DNA of 42,308 nucleotides from an uncultured Clostridia bacterium. Its GTDB lineage: Bacteria > Bacillota > Clostridia > Oscillospirales > Ruminococcaceae. Location of the stretch: positions 1-42,308 of the forward strand of contig CANRNT010000018.1 in NCBI GenBank assembly GCA_947631995.1, in the 5' to 3' direction. A program made the translations under genes and the position numbers. The notes beneath the pieces were generated by a model. It had not been told where the DNA came from, did no database searches, and saw only the letters and a program-made list of their open reading frames with translations. Positions 16,326 through 23,215 of this stretch are shown piece after piece (within the stretch, counting starts at the first letter, position 1; each line of letters begins with the position of its first letter).

Positions 16326-16362
16326 AAAAAAATACACCATTGAGATATTGCCTCAATGGTGT
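16326..16362 (-). terminator. Terminator after the sugar-binding-type lipoprotein gene
   Basis: A perfect 11-bp stem (ACACCATTGAG and partner, 16334-16344 and 16352-16362) with a 7-nt loop is followed by a T7 run on the minus strand. Confidence 0.9.
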
Positions 16363-16382
16363 AAGATAATGCGATTATGATA

Positions 16383-17183
16383 TTATTCGGCAGCCTCGGG
16401 TGCGGAAACGGTAACGCTCTGTACTATGATACCGTGTACCATGAATATAAGTCCGCCCCACTGTGAACCGTCATCGGCAGTTCCGAGGTCATTAAGAACG
16501 AACTGCATAGCCTCGGGCGAAAGTGTGAATGTCAGGGTGCCTTCCTCGTTCCATGTGCCGTCGTCATTTGCGCAGACAACTATAAATCCGTCGTCCTGCA
16601 GGTATGCTTCCTTGTCGTAGTCTTCCTTGACTATCTCCTTGGTAGAATCGTTCGGATCGGGTATAACTACGTCGTTTTTGTTTTCATAGCCCGTTATATA
16701 TGACTGATCCTTTTCATACAACTTCTGCCAGCCGCTTGCGCCTGCGCTGCACGGAGCAAGCGAATAGAAGTCATAGTAGGTCTTGCCTGCATCGGGGTTC
16801 TGCATATCTATCTTCTTGTCAATGGTGTAGTCGATAGTAACTGTGCAGCCGGTGTCCTTGAAGTCTTCAAGATAAATATAATCGAACTGACCGGAGGTGT
16901 TGCCCTCCTTGTCGATTATGAACGGAGCAGTATTCCAGTCGCCGGGATAGTCGCCCGTTGTTTCAAGAGTGCCGTTGAACTCAATGGGTTCAGGCTCAGC
17001 CTCAGACTCGGCAGCGGTCGTAGTTGTTTCCTCGGGTTCGCTGCTCTCGGGAGCGGTGGTAGTCTCAGCAACAGATGAAGTGTTGTCTGCTGCCGGTGCG
17101 GAAGAGCTGTCGCTGTCTCCGCAGGCTGTGAACATAGATGCTACCATTACAAGTGCAGCAAGAATAGCAAGTTTCTTTTTCAT
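16383..17183 (-). CDS. Lipoprotein with a carbohydrate-binding-like domain
   Basis: The 266-residue precursor has a lipoprotein signal (FTAC, C21), a Ser/Thr/Glu linker (about 22-68) and one domain of about 195 residues. That domain has aromatic-rich strands (FDYIYLEDF, TYYDFYSLAPC) and an end reading SQWGGLIFMVHGIIVQSVTV. This pattern resembles beta-sandwich binding modules attached to Ruminococcus cellulases, but I cannot assign a CBM family. No catalytic motif is seen. The ATG at 17183 has GGAGGTAAT upstream; a start 15 nt earlier is less likely. It follows the solute-binding protein gene by 29 nt, so it probably helps capture the same glycan at the surface. Confidence 0.65.
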   Translation of the reverse strand: MKKKLAILAALVMVASMFTACGDSDSSSAPAADNTSSVAETTTAPESSEPEETTTTAAESEAEPEPIEFNGTLETTGDYPGDWNTAPFIIDKEGNTSGQFDYIYLEDFKDTGCTVTIDYTIDKKIDMQNPDAGKTYYDFYSLAPCSAGASGWQKLYEKDQSYITGYENKNDVVIPDPNDSTKEIVKEDYDKEAYLQDDGFIVVCANDDGTWNEEGTLTFTLSPEAMQFVLNDLGTADDGSQWGGLIFMVHGIIVQSVTVSAPEAAE

Positions 17184-17212
17184 TATGATTACCTCCAAAA
17201 TATTTGTTTGAA

Positions 17213-18652
17213 TTATTTGTTTTTAGCGGCTATGTCAGCAAGTTTGGTGTTAGCCTCGTCAAGGTAGTAGTTTACGCCGTTGTTGTTTTCCGAAACTACC
17301 TCTGCCCATGTCTTTTCGTCGCCGTTTGTCTTTGATGTCGCGTCGGTGATATTAGCGTAAACATCGCTGAACTCCTGCGAGATAGCATTACCGTACTCAA
17401 ATACCGGCTTTTCGTATGCCAGTCTGTAACATTCCTCACGCATATCTATCATTTCATCTGTCCAGCCGTAGTCGTCCGTAAGAGTAGAAAGATAAATAGC
17501 CTTTACATCGTCGTTCATCGTCGCTATCCTGCTGCAAAGCATGAACGCCGCAAACGCCTCGGGGTTCTTAGAGCCTGATACCAAGAGATATCCTGAAGCT
17601 CGTGACTGCATATACGGATCAGAGCCATCCTGTGAGGGCAGGGGAACGAACATTACTTCACCCGCAGAAACATCGCCCATAAGCTCTGTGTTTGCAGGAG
17701 CGTCCTCTATCTCGTAAAGTCCGCACGGACAGAAGAGCGTCAAGCCCTGTCCGAGACCTATCGTACCCTCATCGTTAGAGCCTCTTACGTGCCAGTTATT
17801 GAGGTGAGCGGGGTACTTGACATTAGCCTTTGTGAGGTCGTAGATGAAGTCCTCGGCTTTAAGTATATCGGGATTTTCAAGGTTGTTTACCAGCTTGTCG
17901 TTTTCATAGCCGATAATGGGAACTCCCGTAGTGTGGGCAACGCCGTGCCACCACCACCAACCGTCGAAGCCGTACATATCCTTATCGGCGTCGGAGAAAT
18001 CAATTGCCATTTCTCTCATCTTGTCCCATGTCCATTCGCCTGCATAATACAGATCGGCAGGCTGCTCGTAGCCGTGCTCCTCAACATAGGTGGTGTTGTA
18101 CAGACATACTATATCAGGTACAACGTCGATGACCGCGATATAGTGCTTGCCGCCAACTGTGAAAGCGTCGCAAGCCGTCTTAACGTCTGTCCAATACTCG
18201 GTGCTCAGGTCAACGTAATCGTCGATAGGCTGGAACATTCCCGCTATCGCTCCGACAGGGAACGCGTCCATATCTCCACTCGGGAACATATCGGGCGAAT
18301 CGTTCGACGAAACGAGCGATGCAAGCTTCGTGTAACGGGTATCCCATGTTGCCTGTACCCATTCGATAGAGCCGTTGTACTTGTCCTTGAACAGCTTTAT
18401 CGCAGGGTCTTCGGTCTTGCCCTCGGCGGGGTTGATGTCGTAGTGCGCGAGCCATTTCAGCGTTGTGTTTTCAAGCTCGGTGTCGCCCCAGTCTATGTCG
18501 TCAACAGCGCTGTTGAGCTGTTCCGCCTTTTCGGAATCAAGCTCTACTCCCGTATTTCCGGAGCTTGTGCTGTTGCTGTTTCCGCAAGCAGAAAAAGTCA
18601 TCATAGATGCCAGCGCGACCGCAAGAGCCAACAACTGCTTTGCTTTTTTCAT
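17213..18652 (-). CDS. ABC transporter extracellular solute-binding protein (sugar type), lipoprotein
   Basis: The 479-residue precursor has lipobox FSAC (C23) and the fold signs of family 1 solute-binding proteins: a mature start rich in Asn/Ser, WLAHYDINPAEGK, LFKDKYNGSIEWVQATW, and a late FAAFMLCSRIA segment. These proteins bring sugars or oligosaccharides to an ABC importer. No permease or ATPase gene is next to it, so it must use a transporter encoded elsewhere or act in sensing. An AAGGAGG site precedes the ATG. A divergent AraC-type gene 193 nt away is the likely regulator. Confidence 0.87.
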   Translation of the reverse strand: MKKAKQLLALAVALASMMTFSACGNSNSTSSGNTGVELDSEKAEQLNSAVDDIDWGDTELENTTLKWLAHYDINPAEGKTEDPAIKLFKDKYNGSIEWVQATWDTRYTKLASLVSSNDSPDMFPSGDMDAFPVGAIAGMFQPIDDYVDLSTEYWTDVKTACDAFTVGGKHYIAVIDVVPDIVCLYNTTYVEEHGYEQPADLYYAGEWTWDKMREMAIDFSDADKDMYGFDGWWWWHGVAHTTGVPIIGYENDKLVNNLENPDILKAEDFIYDLTKANVKYPAHLNNWHVRGSNDEGTIGLGQGLTLFCPCGLYEIEDAPANTELMGDVSAGEVMFVPLPSQDGSDPYMQSRASGYLLVSGSKNPEAFAAFMLCSRIATMNDDVKAIYLSTLTDDYGWTDEMIDMREECYRLAYEKPVFEYGNAISQEFSDVYANITDATSKTNGDEKTWAEVVSENNNGVNYYLDEANTKLADIAAKNK

Positions 18653-18704
18653 AACTATATCCTCCTTGTAAGATCGGTGGGTAATATTATACTGATATTA
18701 TTTT

Positions 18705-18732
18705 ATCATATACACGATCACCAAAGTGTAAA
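18705..18732 (-). promoter_or_regulatory. Probable promoter of the solute-binding protein gene
   Basis: On the minus strand TTTACA (18727-18732), 16 nt, TATGAT (18705-18710). The -35 hexamer lies inside the inverted repeat CCAAA/TTTGG (18721-18740), a candidate operator for the divergent AraC-type regulator. Confidence 0.45.
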
Positions 18733-18759
18733 TATTTTGGCTTTTACGTTAATTTATTG

Positions 18760-18788
18760 TTGCATTTTTTTATACCGTATGTTACAAT
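18760..18788 (+). promoter_or_regulatory. Promoter of the AraC-type regulator
   Basis: TTGCAT (18760-18765), 17 nt, TACAAT (18783-18788), about 57 nt before the start codon. Confidence 0.55.
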
Positions 18789-18845
18789 ATAAGCAGGGCA
18801 GATTTTGCGCCGTGCCCCAAAGCTTTCAAAGGAGCCGATAAACCT

Positions 18846-19577
18846 ATGGACATCACAAAAAAGCTCTCGCACACGGAATTTCTCAACCGTGAATATAATA
18901 TGTCTCATCTTGATTATAACAGGGAAAACGAGTTTTTCAATGCTATACGCGACGGTAACGCAGCCGAAGCAAAACGTCTTTTCAAGCCGCTGGGTACGGA
19001 GGATATGGGACGTCTCAGCGATGATGATCTTCGCAATCTGAAATACCACCTTATAATCACCGTCGCTCTGATAACGCGCATTTGCATAGAGGGCGGAATG
19101 GAAATGGAGGTCGCATACAATCTCAGCGATATTTATATAAGGAGCATAGATAAGTGCCGCAGTGCCGATGAAGTGAACATACTTCACCGAGAGCTGGTCG
19201 ATGACTATACGCAGAGAATGAATATCATCGGTAAGGCTAACCGATATCCGAAAGCTATAACGATATGTCTTGATTATATATACGATAATCTGCATACTAA
19301 AATATCTTTAGACGATCTTGCGAAAAAAGCAGGTCTCAGCCCGCCGTATCTCTCAAGACTTTTCAAATGCGAGACAGGTGTGACCGTATCGGAGTACATT
19401 ATGCGAAAGAGGGTAGAAGCCGCCGCGAATATGCTCAGGTATTCGGAGTATTCGGTGCTGGAGATATCGGAGTATCTTTGTTTCAGCTCCGAGAGCTATT
19501 TTATACAGGTCTTCCGCCGCATAACGGGCGATACCCCAAAGGTGTACAGAGAAAAATATTTCAGAGTGAAAAAGTAG
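18846..19577 (+). CDS. AraC-family transcriptional regulator
   Basis: The 243-residue protein ends with the two-helix-turn-helix AraC DNA-binding domain (about 140-240: ISLDDLAKKAGLSPPYLSRLF, VLEISEYLCFSSESYFIQVF, GDTPKVYRE). The N-terminal 135 residues are helical (LDYNRENEFFNAIRDGN, YHLIITVALITRICIEGG), with no cupin-type sugar pocket. That layout is common in clostridial regulators of glycan genes. An AAAGGAG site lies about 11 nt before the ATG. It is divergent from the solute-binding protein gene, which it likely controls. Confidence 0.87.
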   Translation: MDITKKLSHTEFLNREYNMSHLDYNRENEFFNAIRDGNAAEAKRLFKPLGTEDMGRLSDDDLRNLKYHLIITVALITRICIEGGMEMEVAYNLSDIYIRSIDKCRSADEVNILHRELVDDYTQRMNIIGKANRYPKAITICLDYIYDNLHTKISLDDLAKKAGLSPPYLSRLFKCETGVTVSEYIMRKRVEAAANMLRYSEYSVLEISEYLCFSSESYFIQVFRRITGDTPKVYREKYFRVKK

Positions 19578-19587
19578 TTTTTTATAA

Positions 19588-19874
19588 GATAAATCAGAAT
19601 TTATCTACTGTACCTGTTTTTCTTTTGGGGAAAACCTTTCTGAAGAAAGGCTTTTCCCCATACCCCTTTCCAAAGACTTTTATATTGTTTTTGGCGAGGG
19701 GTAATTTCTTTCATAAAGAAGCGATAAATTGTAAATTCAATTTGTATTAAATAGTATAATTACCCCTCGCCAAAAATATATGAGTTTTAGTGAGGGGGCT
19801 TGGGGGAAGACCCTTTTCCAAAAGGGTCTCCCCCAATAGCAGAGCAGGTATAGCAGACAAAATCCCGATTTATC
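19588..19874. repeat. 287-bp imperfect palindromic element (MITE-like)
   Basis: The outer ends GATAAATC (19588-19595) and GATTTATC (19867-19874) are complementary, and both arms carry in mirrored order ACCTG/CAGGT, a GGGG-ACC hairpin, TATATT and an inner perfect 19-bp inverted repeat (19688-19706 and 19758-19776, containing GGCGAGGGGTAATT). Each arm contains its own large hairpin (19626-19659; 19803-19835). The left arm matches 1-103 in reverse. There is no ORF of note and no transposase. The whole gap 19578-19952 is this element plus the GH5 terminator. Confidence 0.8.
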
Positions 19875-19892
19875 TTAGCAACACTTTTGTAT

Positions 19893-19940
19893 AAAAAAGC
19901 AAAACGCTGTATCTGCTCATTACAACAGATACAGCGTTTT
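19893..19940 (-). terminator. Terminator after the GH5 gene
   Basis: A perfect 15-bp stem (19901-19915 and 19926-19940, arm AAAACGCTGTATCTG) with a 10-nt loop is followed on the minus strand by a TTTTTT run. It lies 12 nt past the stop codon. Confidence 0.9.
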
Positions 19941-19952
19941 TATATGGATATA

Positions 19953-20903
19953 TCACAGATATTTAAGGAGCTGTTCTCTTAAGGGATCCATATGACTGTC
20001 TGAAATGCCGAAGTCCATTTCCTTGTAGCTCCAGGCCGCGCGCGCAATGCCGTGCTTTTCAAACACCGCATTTATCGCCTTGTACCATTTCAGAGTGTCC
20101 TCGGGAGAAGCGATGTTTATAACTCCGTATTCTCCGCAGTAAAGCTCCGTACCCTCTGCCTTTGTCTTTTCAAGCGCCGTCGCGAATACTTTTTCAAAAT
20201 ATTCCTCCGTCACTCCGCTTTGCTCAAACGCCACTCTCTCGGCAGGGTCTATCTGATCCGTCCAGTAAGCGCCCTGATGAGTAAATTTCAGCGGGTCGTA
20301 GCAATGCATATTGTAAACTACTTTGTCGTCATACGGCGCGTCAAGGTCTTTGACCGCTTCAGGACTGTTGTTCCAGTAGCTTCCGACGATTATTATAGTG
20401 TCGGGGGCGTATTTGCGTATACCCTGTATGCAGTCGCGAACCACTTTGTTCCATACCTTTATGAACGACTGATCGGTGACCTCGTTGAGAAGCTCAAACG
20501 CAACATCGTCGATGTACTTGCCGAAATGTTTTGCAAGCTCCTCCCATAAGCGGCAGAAGCGCACCTGATATTTTTCGTCCTCAAAAAAGCCGTGTTCGTC
20601 CTCGCCGTAATCGTCAAATGAAAATCCTGCCGTCTTGTGCAGGTCGGCGACCACCTTCAGACCGTACTTGCGGGCAAGCTCTATGGCGTTTTCAAGGCGG
20701 TCAAAGCCGTCCTGCCTGTAACTTCCGTCGTCGTTTTCCAGTATATTATAGTCAAACGGTATGCGTACATGATCCAGTCCCCATGACGCTATCTTTTCAA
20801 AGTCCTTTTCGGTTATAAAACCATCCAGCCGCTCCTTGCTGTAATCGCATTGCGACAGCCAGCCGCCAAGGTCTATGCCTCTTTTGATGTCAAGATGTTT
20901 CAT
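19953..20903 (-). CDS. Glycoside hydrolase family 5 (cellulase-type), without signal peptide
   Basis: GH5 enzymes cut beta-glucans and related beta-linked glycans with retention. The 316-residue protein is a single (beta/alpha)8 domain: GIDLGGWLSQ, conserved R47 in WGLDHVRIPF, ELLNE with N140 and acid/base E141, H200/Y202, nucleophile E258 in LYCGEYG, and W291. There is no signal peptide, unlike most cellulases, so it probably works on oligosaccharides taken into the cell. An AAGGAG site precedes the ATG. It is 18 nt downstream of the GH16 gene in the same unit. The family is clear; substrate is inferred to be beta-glucan. Confidence 0.92.
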   Translation of the reverse strand: MKHLDIKRGIDLGGWLSQCDYSKERLDGFITEKDFEKIASWGLDHVRIPFDYNILENDDGSYRQDGFDRLENAIELARKYGLKVVADLHKTAGFSFDDYGEDEHGFFEDEKYQVRFCRLWEELAKHFGKYIDDVAFELLNEVTDQSFIKVWNKVVRDCIQGIRKYAPDTIIIVGSYWNNSPEAVKDLDAPYDDKVVYNMHCYDPLKFTHQGAYWTDQIDPAERVAFEQSGVTEEYFEKVFATALEKTKAEGTELYCGEYGVINIASPEDTLKWYKAINAVFEKHGIARAAWSYKEMDFGISDSHMDPLREQLLKYL

Positions 20904-20921
20904 ATTATCGCTCCTTTTCGA

Positions 20922-21782
20922 TTATTCGTCAAACGGTGTGAATTTTACCCATTGATACTCAGCGGTCAGCGGCAGGTTGTCGGCTTTGAAAGCATTCAGC
21001 CAACTGTCAACGCCAATGCCGCACCATGCGTTCATCATTATCTTGCTTTCGGTAACGGGAAGCTTGTAAGTTGCAGTATGCGCTTCTATTCCGTCAACGA
21101 ACCATACTATTTTATCCTTGTGCCACTCGAAAGCATAGGTATGGAAATCCTCCGAAGCGTCAAAGCCCAGGTCGAACAGGTACTCATGCTGACCCTTTCC
21201 GTCGGTGTAATAGTTGAACTGTACCTGAGTGGTGTCCTTGCCGAGTATCTCAATGTCTATCTCGTCCCAAGGATTGTTGTCCGAAGGACCTGTGTAAGTA
21301 AAGAACGATGAAACTACACCGTCGTTTTTGATAGCTTTCATGCTGACTTCATAGCGTCCGTAGCCGTAAAAATCCTTGCTGCGGAACTCTCCGCCCGAAT
21401 AGGGTATACCGTCCGCATTTTCGTCTCCGTCTTTGATGATAAGCTGCATAGCGCCATTTTCAAAAGTTACGTTTGCCGCTCTCCAGTACACATTGAACAT
21501 ACTTCCGTTCGTCCAGCCGTCGGAGGCTTCAAAATTGTCAGGCATACCGTTTGAAAGATCGGCATACATTTCCTCTTTGACAACGTTAGAGCCGCTTTCG
21601 CTGTTTTCGCTGCCTGCGCTGCTTTCCTGAACGTCTGCCGCGCTGCTGCTTTCCGCTGCGGAAGTTGTAGCTTCTGCGGGAGCGGCAGAGCTGGCGCCGC
21701 TGCCTGAATTATCCGAGCCCGAGCATGAAGTGAGCATGGAAGCGGCTAATATTAATGCGATAGATAGCTTTGATATTTTCAT
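20922..21782 (-). CDS. Glycoside hydrolase family 16 (beta-glucanase type), lipoprotein
   Basis: The 286-residue precursor has lipobox LTSC (C20), a long Ser/Ala/Glu linker (21-70) and a GH16 jelly-roll domain. The catalytic signature WDEIDIEILG has the nucleophile E174, D176 and acid/base E178. GGEFRSKDFYGYGRYEVSMKA and FHTYAFEWHKDKIVWFVDG are also typical of lichenase/laminarinase enzymes. It would cut mixed-linkage or beta-1,3-glucan at the cell surface. The ATG at 21782 is preceded by GGAGGT; an in-frame start at 21827 is not supported. It is first in a unit with the GH5 gene, pairing surface cutting with internal breakdown. Confidence 0.92.
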   Translation of the reverse strand: MKISKLSIALILAASMLTSCSGSDNSGSGASSAAPAEATTSAAESSSAADVQESSAGSENSESGSNVVKEEMYADLSNGMPDNFEASDGWTNGSMFNVYWRAANVTFENGAMQLIIKDGDENADGIPYSGGEFRSKDFYGYGRYEVSMKAIKNDGVVSSFFTYTGPSDNNPWDEIDIEILGKDTTQVQFNYYTDGKGQHEYLFDLGFDASEDFHTYAFEWHKDKIVWFVDGIEAHTATYKLPVTESKIMMNAWCGIGVDSWLNAFKADNLPLTAEYQWVKFTPFDE

Positions 21783-21976
21783 AACATTGACCTCCGTATA
21801 TATTAGTATTTGATAATATGATAGCATTTATTTTTGCAAGAAAATATCAATTTGTTATCCATAATATAAATTTGTTGCCTCGATTTTATTTTCTGTCATT
21901 TCAAAATTTTTGTTAAACGTATTTTAAAGTCGGTTTAAGCCGACCTGCGGCGGAGATAGGAGGTTTTTGTGTCATC

Positions 21977-22069
21977 ATGTCGCAGAATGGCATATCATGC
22001 TATGGGGAACTATATTCCCCTAAGAAAATGAAAGGCAGCGGCATTCATGGACGTGATACACGAGGATAA
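21977..22069 (+). CDS. Possible 30-codon leader ORF
   Basis: A short frame (MSQNGISCYG start) follows an AGGAGG at 21958-21963 by 13 nt and ends 20 nt inside the next gene. A GTG (21969) 5 nt from the same AGGAGG would give a different 20-residue peptide ending at 22031. The strong ribosome site has no other obvious start. The region also holds hairpins GTCGG/CCGAC (21929-21944) and GGGGAA/TTCCCC (22004-22020), so an RNA element is an alternative. Confidence 0.3.
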   Translation: MSQNGISCYGELYSPKKMKGSGIHGRDTRG

Positions 22070-22568
22070 AAAGTCCGTAAAGAGAAAAAGAACGGTCGTT
22101 ATCATTCTGCTTATGCTTATATGTTTTCTGCTGGGTGTTATGGCTGAATGTTTTCATGCTGCCAAAAGCGGACAAGAACACGGCGGCGTTGAGTTTCACA
22201 CGGGCTTGGGCGGCTCAAAGCAGGATGATGTATCGCAGCCGACAAAGGGCGTGACTATAAGCGGCATGACGCAGATGTACTTTCCAGCAGGCGAAACAAA
22301 AGTATCTGCAAAGCTTGTGAACCCCGAGGAGAACAGCGGATTGTACTATCTGACCTTTGAGCTTCGCGTGAAAACAGACGGTGCTTATGAAACGCTGTAT
22401 ACCTCCGATCTCGTAGCCCCGGGCGAACAGGCAGAGCAGATCACCCTTTCTCACCCGCTCGAAAAGGGAGAGTACAGCGCGGTGCTGCATATCCAGCCGT
22501 ATCATATAGGCAATGAGCTTTCCCCGACAAACAATGCGGATATACCGATAAAGATAATTGTCGGATAA
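22047..22568 (+). CDS. Membrane-anchored extracellular protein of unknown function
   Basis: The 173-residue protein has a short basic start, one membrane helix (about 17-34, VVIILLMLICFLLGVM) and an extracellular beta-rich domain (about 70-173). Segments such as MYFPAGETKVSAKLVNPEE, YYLTFELRV and LEKGEYSAVLHIQPY suggest an immunoglobulin-like sandwich. I do not recognise a named family. The ribosome site (AAAGG, about 13 nt away) is weak, so translation may depend on upstream structure. It is 20 nt before a secreted protein gene, suggesting they act together at the surface. Confidence 0.65.
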   Translation: MDVIHEDKKSVKRKRTVVIILLMLICFLLGVMAECFHAAKSGQEHGGVEFHTGLGGSKQDDVSQPTKGVTISGMTQMYFPAGETKVSAKLVNPEENSGLYYLTFELRVKTDGAYETLYTSDLVAPGEQAEQITLSHPLEKGEYSAVLHIQPYHIGNELSPTNNADIPIKIIVG

Positions 22569-22588
22569 CATTTGTAAAGGAGTGGTCA

Positions 22589-23074
22589 ATGGTGGTAAAA
22601 ATGATCAAAAAGCTTTTAACTGCTGCGGCGGTGCTGACGCTTATGCCGATGACCGCATCGGCGGACGGCGTAATAGACCAGTCGGCGGCAGACCAGAGCA
22701 GTTCGATAAGCGTAGGTCATTACGTTGATGCCTCATATACGGTCACTATACCTGCAAGCGTCACCTTTACTGACAGCGAAAAGGTAGTTGAAAGATCGCT
22801 TCAGGCAAGCGATGTTTTTCTGAACGAGGGCGCTAAGCTCAACGTATATGTCAGCAGCCTCAACGGCTTTAAAATGACCAACAACGAGGGATATATCGAG
22901 TATTATATGATGGTAAACGGTCATGATATACCGCAGGACAGCGAGGTAGCGATACTTACTGTCACGGCAGGGGATAACTCGGGCTGGGCGGTGCTGAGGT
23001 TCGGCACGGAGCTTTCCGATGAGCACAAAGCGTATGCCGGCAATTATTCCGATACACTTACTTTCACCGTATAA
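22589..23074 (+). CDS. Secreted beta-rich protein of unknown function
   Basis: The 161-residue precursor has a clear signal peptide (cleavage probably after ASA at about 25). The mature domain has DASYTVTIPASVTF early and ends GNYSDTLTFTV. This start-and-end pattern is common in clostridial secreted adhesin-like or pilin-like modules, but no specific family can be named. An AAAGGAG site is 6 nt before the ATG at 22589. It lies between the membrane-anchored protein gene and a terminator, so the two form a unit. Confidence 0.7.
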   Translation: MVVKMIKKLLTAAAVLTLMPMTASADGVIDQSAADQSSSISVGHYVDASYTVTIPASVTFTDSEKVVERSLQASDVFLNEGAKLNVYVSSLNGFKMTNNEGYIEYYMMVNGHDIPQDSEVAILTVTAGDNSGWAVLRFGTELSDEHKAYAGNYSDTLTFTV

Positions 23075-23098
23075 GTAGAATGATCAAAACGACTTTCA

Positions 23099-23130
23099 CC
23101 CCGACAGCCTTGTGGCTTCGGGGATATTTT
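23099..23130 (+). terminator. Terminator after the secreted protein gene
   Basis: CCCCGA-AGCC pairs with GGCT-CGGGG around a 4-nt loop and is followed by a T7 run (23127-23133). Confidence 0.9.
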
Positions 23131-23147
23131 TTTGCTTTGACAACGGC

Positions 23148-23176
23148 TTGCAATTTGTCTTTGACGGTGGTATAAT
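23148..23176 (+). promoter_or_regulatory. Promoter of the DUF389 gene
   Basis: TTGCAA (23148-23153), 17 nt, TATAAT (23171-23176), about 40 nt before the start codon. A TTGACA at 23137-23142 is too far from the -10. Confidence 0.65.
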
Positions 23177-23215
23177 GTATATATCTGATACTTGTAAAAA
23201 AGAGGGATATGTTAT

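Noticed and set aside
16195-16356. Longer version of the 43-residue protein
   Set aside because: The extension runs through the perfect promoter and has no ribosome site; its composition is that of AT-rich noncoding DNA.
17789-18841. A 350-codon open frame on the plus strand
   Set aside because: It is antisense to the solute-binding protein gene and crosses its promoter region; no ribosome site or family features.
21920-22046. Possible riboswitch before the membrane-anchored protein gene
   Set aside because: I compared it with the cyclic-di-GMP and purine riboswitch cores and could not fit any; only simple hairpins are visible, so I kept it as an unassigned leader.
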